Of a stretch of DNA of 6,063 bases, positions 1 through 6,063 are shown one piece after another. The stretch spans positions 1 through 6,063 of the forward strand of contig JAJRTP010000311.1 in NCBI GenBank assembly GCA_024278255.1. The letters run 5' to 3'. This DNA comes from Chloroflexota bacterium. GTDB taxonomy: Bacteria > Chloroflexota > Anaerolineae > Promineifilales > Promineifilaceae. A program made the translations under genes and the position numbers. The notes under the pieces are model-generated. The model made no database searches. It worked only from the letters and a program-made list of their open reading frames with translations, and had not been told where the DNA came from. Position 1 is the stretch's first letter. Each line of letters starts with the position of its first letter.

Positions 1-1765
1 CCTGAATCCGGTTCAGTTCCCACTGCCAACACCCTGCTACAAAATCAAAAACCAACAAACCGTCCGCAAACAACGATTTGAGAAATTCACCCACAAAAAA
101 CGGGTTGCCGCCTGTTTTCCGGTGAACCAGTTCCGCCAATTCTGCCGTCTCCGGCAAAGGGCGATGCAGCGTATCGGCCACAAACCGGTTCACATCCGGC
201 AGAGAGAGGGGGGACAGTGTAATACTTGACTGGTGAACACCTGACTGAGCGATAGCGCCCAGCATATTCTCGACAGGATGGCCGGCTCCCACCTCATTAT
301 CCCGGTAAGCACCAATGATCAGATGATTCCGCACTCTCCCCGATGTGATAAATGTCTGTAAAAATTTGCGGGAAGCGGCGTCCATCCACTGCCAATCGTC
401 CAAAAAGAAAACCAGGGGATGTTCCGGCTGGGCAAATACGCGGACAAAGTTGAGGAAAGCGAGATTAAACCGGTTTTCCGCTTCGGCCGGGGGCAGTTCG
501 GGCACGGCCGTTTGCGGACCGATGATCAATTCCAGCGCCGGGATAACATCTACAATCACCCGGCCATTCTTCCCCAGCGCGGCCGTCAGCTTCTCGCGCC
601 AAGCGGCCAGCGCCTCTTCGCTCTCCAGCAAAACCTGGTTGACCAAATCTTGCACGGCGTGCAAAAGCGGCGCATACGGTGTGTTCGTTAACTGGTCAAA
701 CTTGCCGGAAATAAAGTAACCTCGCCGGGCTGTGACAGGCAGATAAATCTCTTGCACCAGCACCGATTTACCAATGCCCGGCGGCCCGCTCACCAGCATC
801 AGGGCCATGTCGCCCTGCTGCGGATCGGCTGCCCGGTCAAAAGCATCCAGCAAAACCTGACGTTCCCGGTCACGGCCGTACAACTTTTGCGGCAATTGGA
901 AGCGGGCATTCACATCTTGCTGTCCCAAAGTAAATGGGGGGATAACGGCCGCTGCCTGCCATTCCCGCCAGCACCGTTCCAAATCCGCCTGCAAACCGGC
1001 AGCCGACTGGTACCGGTCCTCCGCATTCTTGGCCATCAACCGCAGCACAATGTCCGACAAAATGGCCGGCACGGACAGGTTTAGTTCGGCCAGGGGGACG
1101 GGCTGCCGGGCCATGTGGGCGTGAACCAAAGCCAGGGCATTATCCGCTATAAAGGGCAGCCGCCCGGCCAACATCTGGTAAAACGTCACCCCCAGCGAGT
1201 AAAAATCAGAGCGGTAATCCATCGCCCGGTTCATCCGCCCCGTCTGCTCCGGCGAGATGTAAGACAGCGTCCCTTCCAGCACGTTGGGGCTGCGGATTTC
1301 CGGCTTCTCGCGGGAAAGGGCAGTCGCCAAACCAAAATCAATAATCTTCACCACGCCGCTCTCCCGGTTCCAAACGATGTTGGCCGGATTGACGTCCTTG
1401 TGCATCAAATGCTGGCTGTGAATACCGGCTAACTGGCGGCTGATTTCTATCGCCAGCGGCAAAAATTCAGCCACAGGCAGCGCCTCACCCCGCAAATGAG
1501 CCAGCAGATCGTCGCCGCCAAAATCTTCCAGGACGATGGCCGGGGTGTTCTGGTATTCGATGAGGTCGTAGGCCCGGATGAGATCATCTCCCGGCAAACT
1601 GCGTGTGATTTCGTATTCCCGCTGGAAACGGCCGTACTCCCTTCCTGCCGCCCCTTCCCGTCGCAGCACCTTCAAAATTACAGGCAGCCCATCCCGCCGC
1701 CCCCGAAAGACAAGAGAACGTTCACTCTCATATATTTTTTTGCTGATCTGGACCTCTGTTGTCAT
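1..1765 (-). CDS. HstK-like Ser/Thr protein kinase fused to AAA ATPase (N-terminal part; C-terminus beyond left edge)
   Basis: A frame open for 588 codons runs off the left edge. The ATG at 1765-1763 is the only sensible start, because an in-frame TGA lies at 1783-1781. Residues about 8-265 are a Hanks-type kinase: no GxGxxG loop but ESERSLVFRG, the VILK lysine K32, catalytic HKDVNPAN (D124, N129), DFG (D143), SPE (171-173), helix-F D187 and R251. Residues about 295-571 are an AAA_16-type P-loop ATPase: Walker A GPPGIGKS (327-334, K333), Walker B FFLDDWQWMD (453-462), GAYRDNEV (485-492) and KTGGNPFF (550-557). There is no membrane segment, so it is probably cytoplasmic. Known family members (cyanobacterial HstK and relatives) are about 1,700-2,000 residues and continue into TPR-like, GAF and histidine-kinase or cyclase modules; that part is inferred here. 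Substrates and signal are unknown. The ribosome site is weak (GGGAAAG) and sits beside a hairpin. High confidence for family, low for the unseen end. Confidence 0.93.
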   Translation of the reverse strand, partial: MTTEVQISKKIYESERSLVFRGRRDGLPVILKVLRREGAAGREYGRFQREYEITRSLPGDDLIRAYDLIEYQNTPAIVLEDFGGDDLLAHLRGEALPVAEFLPLAIEISRQLAGIHSQHLMHKDVNPANIVWNRESGVVKIIDFGLATALSREKPEIRSPNVLEGTLSYISPEQTGRMNRAMDYRSDFYSLGVTFYQMLAGRLPFIADNALALVHAHMARQPVPLAELNLSVPAILSDIVLRLMAKNAEDRYQSAAGLQADLERCWREWQAAAVIPPFTLGQQDVNARFQLPQKLYGRDRERQVLLDAFDRAADPQQGDMALMLVSGPPGIGKSVLVQEIYLPVTARRGYFISGKFDQLTNTPYAPLLHAVQDLVNQVLLESEEALAAWREKLTAALGKNGRVIVDVIPALELIIGPQTAVPELPPAEAENRFNLAFLNFVRVFAQPEHPLVFFLDDWQWMDAASRKFLQTFITSGRVRNHLIIGAYRDNEVGAGHPVENMLGAIAQSGVHQSSITLSPLSLPDVNRFVADTLHRPLPETAELAELVHRKTGGNPFFVGEFLKSLFADGLLVFDFVAGCWQWELNRIQ

Positions 1766-1782
1766 ATTTTCACTTTCCCATC

Positions 1783-1815
1783 AGAAATTCAACTTCTTTG
1801 AGAAGTTGAATTTCT
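1783..1815. repeat. Perfect 15-bp inverted repeat (hairpin or operator) in the kinase 5' region
   Basis: The arms at 1783-1797 (AGAAATTCAACTTCT) and 1801-1815 are exact reverse complements around a 3-nt spacer (TTG on the plus strand). The element is AT-rich in a GC-rich window and ends 17 nt before the kinase start codon, so a kinase mRNA starting upstream would place the hairpin just before its weak ribosome site. A second spacer, TGG (1816-1818), is followed by AGAAA (1819-1823). This can pair with TTTCT (1811-1815) to give a small alternative hairpin, or it may be a remnant of a third arm. No T-run follows on either strand, and it lies between divergent gene starts, so a terminator is unlikely. 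Operator or 5'-UTR control element are the main readings. Confidence 0.7.
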
Positions 1816-1868
1816 TGGAGAAACAGTACCATACCAACCCCACATTTGCCACCCATCTCCGGTTCAAT

Positions 1869-1897
1869 TTGGCAAAATATCCATTGCGGATTATCAT
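1869..1897 (+). promoter_or_regulatory. Predicted sigma70-type promoter of the S9 peptidase, apparently giving a leaderless mRNA
   Basis: TTGGCA at 1869-1874 (5 of 6 to TTGACA) and TATCAT at 1892-1897 (5 of 6 to TATAAT) are separated by exactly 17 bp. A start about 7 nt after the -10 box falls at 1904, the A of the peptidase ATG. No Shine-Dalgarno-like sequence precedes that ATG, which agrees with leaderless translation. This is inference from sequence only. The consensus is borrowed from well-studied bacteria. Confidence 0.45.
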
Positions 1898-1903
1898 CTC
1901 ATT

Positions 1904-3838
1904 ATGGATAAAAAAGTTGCGCCTTACGGTTCGTGGAAATCGCCAATTACAACAGATTTAATCGTCTCCGGCTCCATCCGCCTGGGTGAAGTTCAGTTGG
2001 CCGGAAATGATATTTACTGGGTTGAAGGACGGCCGTCAGAAGACGGCCGTAATGTGCTGGTCAAATGGTCGCCCATGAGCGGCATCGAGGACATTACCCC
2101 CGCCGGTTACAACGTGCGCACCCGCGTTCACGAATACGGCGGCGGCGCATATGCCGTCCACGACGGCGCCGTCTGGTTCAGTAACTTTGTAGACCAGCGG
2201 CTCTACGCCCAAATGCCCCACAGCGAACCGGAAGTCATCACGGCCAACGACAAACTGCGCTTTGCCGACGGCATTATGGACGCCCAACGGGCGCGGCTGA
2301 TTTGCGTGCGCGAAGCCCATCTGAACCCCGGCGAAGAACCAACCAACACCCTCGTCACCCTTGACCTGAACGGCCGCGAGGAAGCAGGCGAAACGTTGGC
2401 AGCCGGCAATGATTTTTATGCTTCCCCCACGCTCAGTCCGGACGGCCGTCAACTGGCCTTCCTCACCTGGAACCATCCCAACATGCCCTGGGACGGCACG
2501 GAATTGTGGGTGGGCGATCTCAATGAAGACGGCACCGCTTTGGACAATCTGACGCTGGTGGCTGGCGGCCCGAAAGAATCCATCTTCCAGCCGCAATGGT
2601 CGCCCGATGGTATGCTGTTCTTCGTTTCAGATCGCAGCGATTGGTGGAATTTGCACCGCTGGCACAACGGCGTGGCTGAAGCGCTCTACCCGCTGGAGGC
2701 AGAATTCGGGATGCCGCAATGGATTTTTGGCATGTCCACCTATGGTTTTGCCGACGCGGACACGATTATTTGCAGCTATACGCAGGACGGCCGTTGGCAT
2801 CTGGCCCGGCTGGATGTAACAACCCGCACCCTCACAGACATTGATATACCTTATACCAGTATTTTCTCCCTGCGCGTGGGGGATGGCTTTGCCGCTTTTA
2901 TCGGCGGGTCGGCGGTACGGCCGTCGGCCATTGTGCGCCTCGATCTGAACACCAGCGAGATGCAGGAACTACGCCAATCCACCAGCCTGACCGTGGACGA
3001 AGCGTTCCTTTCCGTGCCCCAACCCGTCGAGTTTCCCACGGAAAATCATCTGACAGCCTACGCCATCTACTACCCGCCGCAAAACAGGGATTACGCCGCG
3101 CCGGAAGGGGAAAAGCCGCCCCTGCTGGTGAATTGTCATGGCGGCCCCACCGGTCAGGCGGAAACCACGCTGAGTTTGAGCATTCAGTATTGGACCAGCC
3201 GGGGCTTTGCTTATGTGGATGTGAATTATGGCGGCAGTACGGGATACGGCCGTCCCTTCCGCCAACGGCTCAACGGGCAGTGGGGCGTAGTAGACGTGCA
3301 GGACAGCCTCAACGCCGCCCACTACTTTGTGGAACGCGATCTGGCCGATAAGGACAGGCTGTCCGTGCGGGGCGGCAGCGCGGGTGGTTACACCACACTG
3401 GCAGCCATTACTTTCTACAACGTGTTCGACGCCGGGGCCAGCTACTTCGGCATCAGCGACCTGGAAGCGATGACCAAAGAAACGCATAAATTCGAGTCCC
3501 GCTATCTGGACAACCTGATCGGCCCCTACCCGGAAGCGCAGCAGCTATACCACGACCGCTCCCCCATCCACTTCGCCGATGACATACACTGCCCCCTTAT
3601 CCTCTTCCAGGGGTTGGAAGACCGCGTCGTACCGCCCAACCAGGCGGAGATGATGTTTGACGTTTTGCGGGAAAAGGGCGTCCCCGTGGCTTACGTTCCC
3701 TTTGCGGGCGAACAGCACGGTTTCCGCCAGGCGAAAAATATCAAGGCGGCGCTGGAGGATGAGTTGTATTTTTACGGCCGTGTCTTCCACTTCATCCCGG
3801 CCGATACCTTGCAGCCTATCTCCATCGAAAATCTGTAA
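1904..3838 (+). CDS. S9 family serine peptidase (prolyl oligopeptidase / acylaminoacyl-peptidase-like)
   Basis: Complete 644-residue protein, a normal length for the S9C-like branch of prolyl oligopeptidases, which cut short peptides; the preferred residue cannot be read from sequence. Residues about 20-370 form the beta-propeller, with HEYGGG (76-81) and two SPDG blade motifs (178-181, 233-236). Residues about 380-640 are the alpha/beta-hydrolase domain, with HGGP (412-415, oxyanion region), NYGGSTGYG (441-449) and the nucleophile motif GGSAGG (490-495, Ser492). The acid is Asp573 in GLEDRVVPP and the base His605 in GEQHGF, so the triad is intact. No signal peptide or membrane helix is seen, so it is probably cytoplasmic. 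The start is chosen because MDKKVAPYGSWKSPIT matches the usual beginning of this family, though no ribosome site precedes it. It is divergent from the kinase by 138 bp and followed at once by a long stem-loop. Seven ACGGCCGT octamers lie inside it. Confidence 0.95.
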   Translation: MDKKVAPYGSWKSPITTDLIVSGSIRLGEVQLAGNDIYWVEGRPSEDGRNVLVKWSPMSGIEDITPAGYNVRTRVHEYGGGAYAVHDGAVWFSNFVDQRLYAQMPHSEPEVITANDKLRFADGIMDAQRARLICVREAHLNPGEEPTNTLVTLDLNGREEAGETLAAGNDFYASPTLSPDGRQLAFLTWNHPNMPWDGTELWVGDLNEDGTALDNLTLVAGGPKESIFQPQWSPDGMLFFVSDRSDWWNLHRWHNGVAEALYPLEAEFGMPQWIFGMSTYGFADADTIICSYTQDGRWHLARLDVTTRTLTDIDIPYTSIFSLRVGDGFAAFIGGSAVRPSAIVRLDLNTSEMQELRQSTSLTVDEAFLSVPQPVEFPTENHLTAYAIYYPPQNRDYAAPEGEKPPLLVNCHGGPTGQAETTLSLSIQYWTSRGFAYVDVNYGGSTGYGRPFRQRLNGQWGVVDVQDSLNAAHYFVERDLADKDRLSVRGGSAGGYTTLAAITFYNVFDAGASYFGISDLEAMTKETHKFESRYLDNLIGPYPEAQQLYHDRSPIHFADDIHCPLILFQGLEDRVVPPNQAEMMFDVLREKGVPVAYVPFAGEQHGFRQAKNIKAALEDELYFYGRVFHFIPADTLQPISIENL

Positions 3839-3840
3839 AG

Positions 3841-3908
3841 AGTACAACAAATTAGGGAACAAACAAATTATGCCAGCTCAATTTGTTTGTTCCCTAATTC
3901 GTTGTACT
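3841..3908 (+). terminator. Long AT-rich stem-loop immediately after the peptidase stop, putative terminator
   Basis: Arms 3841-3869 and 3880-3908 pair over 29 positions with a single A-C mismatch (3849/3900) around a 10-nt loop (3870-3879). The left arm begins 2 nt after the TAA at 3836-3838. Only about 28% of the arm is G or C, and the hairpin is followed by TTCCCC rather than a T-run, so it is not a classical intrinsic terminator. The octamer AACAAATT occurs twice in the left arm (3846-3853 and 3862-3869), so slipped pairings are possible. Its position fits transcription termination or 3'-end mRNA protection. A small non-autonomous mobile or dispersed palindromic element is the alternative. 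Confidence 0.6.
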
Positions 3909-4070
3909 TTCCCCTACCCACCGTCCAGGTTTCGTCATCTAAACGTGTCCCTTCCGCCAAGCATCTCTCCTACCCTTCTCCCATAATAAGAAATAAGAAC
4001 ATCCCGCAATCAGGGAACTTTGCCCGATTGCGCAGCGTCACAAAAATTGCTGGTGCGATAGGCATTATGC
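3909..4070. other. Remainder of the peptidase-PBP intergenic region
   Basis: No credible small gene or RNA gene is seen here. The PBP promoter should lie here, but no clear -35/-10 pair is visible. CATAAT at 3982-3987 matches the -10 consensus at 5 of 6 positions but lacks a good -35 partner. If used, it would leave a leader of roughly 85-90 nt that includes the bulged hairpin at 4005-4032. Confidence 0.3.
4005..4032 (+). promoter_or_regulatory. Bulged hairpin upstream of the PBP gene
   Basis: CGCAATC (4005-4011) pairs with GATTGCG (4026-4032), and GGG (4013-4015) with CCC (4023-4025). A12 of this block (position 4012) is bulged and the loop is 7 nt (4016-4022). That makes 10 base pairs in 28 nt, 48 nt before the PBP start codon. 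No T-run follows on the plus strand, so it is not a terminator for transcripts entering the PBP gene. It may be a 5'-UTR structure or a protein-binding site; a chance fold is also possible. Confidence 0.35.
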
Positions 4071-4075
4071 AGGAG
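4071..4075 (+). promoter_or_regulatory. Shine-Dalgarno site of the PBP gene
   Basis: AGGAG lies 5 nt before the ATG at 4081. It fixes the start just ahead of a typical short cytoplasmic tail and membrane anchor. This contrasts with the peptidase gene, which has no such site. Confidence 0.75.
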
Positions 4076-4080
4076 AAACT

Positions 4081-6063
4081 ATGTACAACGACGAAACCAC
4101 ACGGCCGTACTTCCCCCACCCATCCGCCCCGCCACCTCGCCGCAAATGGGGCTGCGGCTGTTTGAGCCGCTTGTTCATTGGCGGCATCCTTTTGTTGGCT
4201 CTCTTCATCTTTGGCGGCGTCCTGATCGCTTCCACCCTGATTTACAGCAATCTCTCCGGCGACATTGAAGCCGGGATTGCCAAACTGGACACCGCCCGCG
4301 ACCGGGACACCTTTGAAACCACCCGTATCTTCGACCGTAACGGCGAACTGCTCTGGGAAGTGTTCGGCGAAGGCAAACGCACCAACGTCAACCTGGCGCA
4401 AATCCCCCCGGCGATGATTGCCGCCACCATTGCTGTGGAGGATGATACCTTTTACGAGAATGTGGGTGCCGACCTGCCTTCCCTGATTGCCGCCCTGATT
4501 GCCAACACGCGCAACCCGGACGGCCGTCCCGTGGGCGGCAGCACTATCACTCAGCAAATTGTGCGGCACATTGTGTTTGATTATGAAGAGCGCACGGCCG
4601 TCTCCTACAACCGCAAAGCCAAAGAATTAATCCTGGCCTGGATCATGAGCCGCAACTACAACAAAGACGAAATCCTGGAGATGTACCTGAACGAAATCTA
4701 CTACGGCAACCTGGCCTACGGCGTGGAAGCGGCGGCCCAGACCTACTTTGACAAGTCGGCCGTTGACCTGACCCTGGCCGAAGCCACTCTGCTGGCCGGC
4801 CTGCCCCAAAGCCCCGTGGAACTCGATCCCCTGACCAACTTTGAGGCGGCCAAAGAGCGGCAGTGGCTGGTGCTTAACCTGATGGCCGGGGACGGCGCCA
4901 TCACCCAAGAGGAAGCTGTGGCCGCTTACCAGGAGCCGCTCACCTTTGCCGCCCAGGAAGTCAGCCTGGCCGCGCCCCACTTTTCCGTCTACGTCCGGCA
5001 GCAGTTGGAAGAGATGTTTGGCGCGGAAATGGTGGCGAACGGCGGTTTGCGCGTCACCACCAGCCTGGATTTACGCTACCAACGGCTGGCCGAACAGTTG
5101 GCCCGCCAGCACGTGGCCGCCGTCGGCCCGGAACACAATCTGACCAACGCCGCGCTGGTTGCCATGAAGCCGGGCACGGGGGAGATTTTAGCCATGCTGG
5201 GCAGCGTGGATTACCGGGACGAGACGATTGACGGCCGGGTCAACGTCACCCTCTCCCTACAACAGCCAGGCAGTTCCATCAAGCCGCTCACCTACGCTGC
5301 CGCCCTTTCCCCGCAGGCAGATGGCGATCCATCCTGGACGGCCGCCGACATTTTGTGGGATGTGCCGGTGGAGTACGCGCAGTTTAACGGGTCTGTCTAC
5401 GCGCCGGTGAATTATGACGGCCGTTTTCATGGCCCCGTCCGGCTGCGTACCGCGTTGGCAAACAGCTACAACGTCCCCGCCGTCCTCACGCTGCAAGATT
5501 TGGGCGTCCCCCGCTTCATGGAATTTGCCCGGCAGATGGGCATCTCCACCTGGGAAGCTGACCCGGTCAACTATGGCCTTTCCCTGACACTGGGCGGGGC
5601 GGAGGTGACGCCGCTGGATTTGACGGCCGCCTACGCTGTGTTGGCCAATAACGGCCGTCGCCAGCCCCCTGTCTCCATCCTGCGCGTAGAAAACAGCAAA
5701 GGGGAACTGCTCTACGAAGCGCCGCAGGAGGAAGGGGCACTGGTTCTCGATCCCCGCGTCGCTTTTCTCATCAGCGACATTCTGGCGGACGACGCCGCCC
5801 GCATTCCAGCGATGGGGCGGAACAACCCGCTGGATTTGCCCTTTCCCGCCGCTGCCAAGACGGGCACGACGAACGATTTTCGGGACAACTGGACGATGGG
5901 CTACACACCGGATTTGGTGGTGGGCGTGTGGACGGGCAACACAGACAACAGCGAAATGCTGAACATCAGTGGTCTGACGGGGGCGGCCCCGCTCTGGTCG
6001 GATTACATGCAGGCAGTCTACACGAATTATGATTTGCTGGCAGCGCTGGGTGTGGACGGGCCG
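4081..6063 (+). CDS. Class A penicillin-binding protein: bifunctional peptidoglycan glycosyltransferase/transpeptidase (C-terminus beyond right edge)
   Basis: The 661 visible codons have no stop before the right edge. The protein polymerises lipid II glycan strands and cross-links stem peptides outside the membrane. Order: a proline-rich, basic cytoplasmic tail (1-30, with GCGC at 24-27), one membrane anchor (about 31-56), a GT51 domain (about 80-250), a linker, and a transpeptidase domain (about 355-645). GT51 motifs are EDDTFYENVG (E120 likely catalytic), GGSTITQQ (152-159), RKAKE (178-182) and EILEMYLNEIYYGN (197-210). Transpeptidase motifs are SSIK (nucleophile S398, K401), SYN (462-464) and KTGT (593-596); all three are intact. 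The His usual in EDxxFYxHxG is Asn127. Spacing and the GVWTGN segment fit the PBP1A/PBP1C group; I cannot choose between them without the C-terminal domain. The start is supported by AGGAG. The gene is probably its own transcription unit, since a long stem-loop separates it from the peptidase. Five ACGGCCGT octamers lie inside. Confidence 0.95.
   Translation, partial: MYNDETTRPYFPHPSAPPPRRKWGCGCLSRLFIGGILLLALFIFGGVLIASTLIYSNLSGDIEAGIAKLDTARDRDTFETTRIFDRNGELLWEVFGEGKRTNVNLAQIPPAMIAATIAVEDDTFYENVGADLPSLIAALIANTRNPDGRPVGGSTITQQIVRHIVFDYEERTAVSYNRKAKELILAWIMSRNYNKDEILEMYLNEIYYGNLAYGVEAAAQTYFDKSAVDLTLAEATLLAGLPQSPVELDPLTNFEAAKERQWLVLNLMAGDGAITQEEAVAAYQEPLTFAAQEVSLAAPHFSVYVRQQLEEMFGAEMVANGGLRVTTSLDLRYQRLAEQLARQHVAAVGPEHNLTNAALVAMKPGTGEILAMLGSVDYRDETIDGRVNVTLSLQQPGSSIKPLTYAAALSPQADGDPSWTAADILWDVPVEYAQFNGSVYAPVNYDGRFHGPVRLRTALANSYNVPAVLTLQDLGVPRFMEFARQMGISTWEADPVNYGLSLTLGGAEVTPLDLTAAYAVLANNGRRQPPVSILRVENSKGELLYEAPQEEGALVLDPRVAFLISDILADDAARIPAMGRNNPLDLPFPAAAKTGTTNDFRDNWTMGYTPDLVVGVWTGNTDNSEMLNISGLTGAAPLWSDYMQAVYTNYDLLAALGVDGP

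Larger units (their letters stand above)
504..5658. repeat. Dispersed highly iterated palindrome ACGGCCGT, 15 copies
   Basis: Copies start at 504, 872, 1628, 2029, 2043, 2442, 2787, 2917, 3246, 3774, 4101, 4520, 4594, 5417 and 5651. Three lie in the kinase gene, seven in the peptidase gene, five in the PBP gene and none in the two short intergenic regions. Nine more CGGCCG cores with other flanks start at 484, 580, 946, 2371, 3798, 4757, 5232, 5339 and 5624. All three codon phases are used: _AC GGC CGT (D/Y/N-G-R), __A CGG CCG T (R-P) and ACG GCC GT_ (T-A-V). This argues for a DNA-level cause rather than a protein motif. The bases outside the octamer vary, so the octamer is the unit. Confidence 0.85.

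Noticed and set aside
1783..1815. Intrinsic terminator reading of the perfect hairpin
   Set aside because: No T-run follows on either strand and it lies between two divergent gene starts, where a terminator would have no transcript to stop.
1828..1833. TATGGT with upstream TG (minus strand) as an extended -10 for the kinase gene
   Set aside because: Only 4 of 6 matches and no acceptable -35 at the right spacing. It would place the hairpin at the transcript 5' end but is too weak to annotate.
345..1961. Several plus-strand open frames of about 90-127 codons (for example 345-719, 752-1084, 1115-1432, 1578-1961)
   Set aside because: They lie antisense to the kinase-ATPase, whose motifs are in order in the minus frame. 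Their translations show no recognisable domain and they lack ribosome sites.
2036..3487. Minus-strand open frames of 186 and 172 codons (2036-2596, 2969-3487)
   Set aside because: They are antisense to the S9 peptidase, which has an intact triad and propeller motifs. Long antisense frames are common in GC-rich genes.
3887..4165. Plus-strand open frame of 92 codons overlapping the PBP start
   Set aside because: It begins inside the long stem-loop, has no ribosome site and overlaps the PBP gene in another frame.
3970..4569. Minus-strand open frame of 199 codons covering the intergenic region and PBP start
   Set aside because: Most of it is antisense to the PBP membrane anchor and GT51 domain, and its translation is low in recognisable structure. 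The PBP frame has clear motifs and an AGGAG site.
1..6063. Functional operon or defence-type system made of kinase, peptidase and PBP
   Set aside because: The kinase is divergent, a large stem-loop separates the other two genes, and no shared domain or known partnership links them. Each is a common chromosomal gene type.

Overview
The window looks like ordinary chromosome from a GC-rich bacterium (high 50s % GC by eye). Chloroflexota, in the Anaerolineae/Ardenticatenia direction, is my best guess. It rests on remembered resemblance of all three proteins (HstK-like kinase-ATPase, S9 peptidase beginning VAPYGSWKSPIT, class A PBP with DVP...YDGRFHGPVRLR) and is not proven by the window. No RNA gene, CRISPR array, insertion sequence or phage gene is visible.

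Layout: (1) Positions 1-1765, minus strand, hold the first 588 codons of a large signalling protein: a Ser/Thr kinase domain fused to an AAA-type ATPase, cut by the left edge. (2) Positions 1766-1903 are a divergent intergenic region. It contains a perfect 15-bp hairpin close to the kinase start codon and a good promoter for the opposite gene whose predicted transcription start falls on that gene's ATG. (3) Positions 1904-3838, plus strand, encode a complete S9-family serine peptidase (beta-propeller plus alpha/beta hydrolase) with an intact Ser/Asp/His triad. (4) Positions 3839-4080 are a 242-bp gap with a very long AT-rich stem-loop just after the peptidase stop, a smaller bulged hairpin, and a Shine-Dalgarno site. 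(5) Positions 4081-6063, plus strand, hold the first 661 codons of a class A penicillin-binding protein (membrane anchor, GT51 glycosyltransferase, transpeptidase), cut by the right edge.

The three genes do not form an obvious pathway. The kinase is divergent from the peptidase. The peptidase and the PBP are co-directional but separated by the large stem-loop, so they are probably separate transcription units: one for signal sensing, one for cytoplasmic peptide turnover, one for cell-wall synthesis.

The most unusual signal is at the DNA level. The 8-bp palindrome ACGGCCGT occurs 15 times in 6 kb, in all three genes and in all three codon phases, where base composition alone predicts well under one copy. 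It resembles the highly iterated palindrome HIP1 of cyanobacteria but has a different sequence. I found no convincing new multi-gene system in this window.
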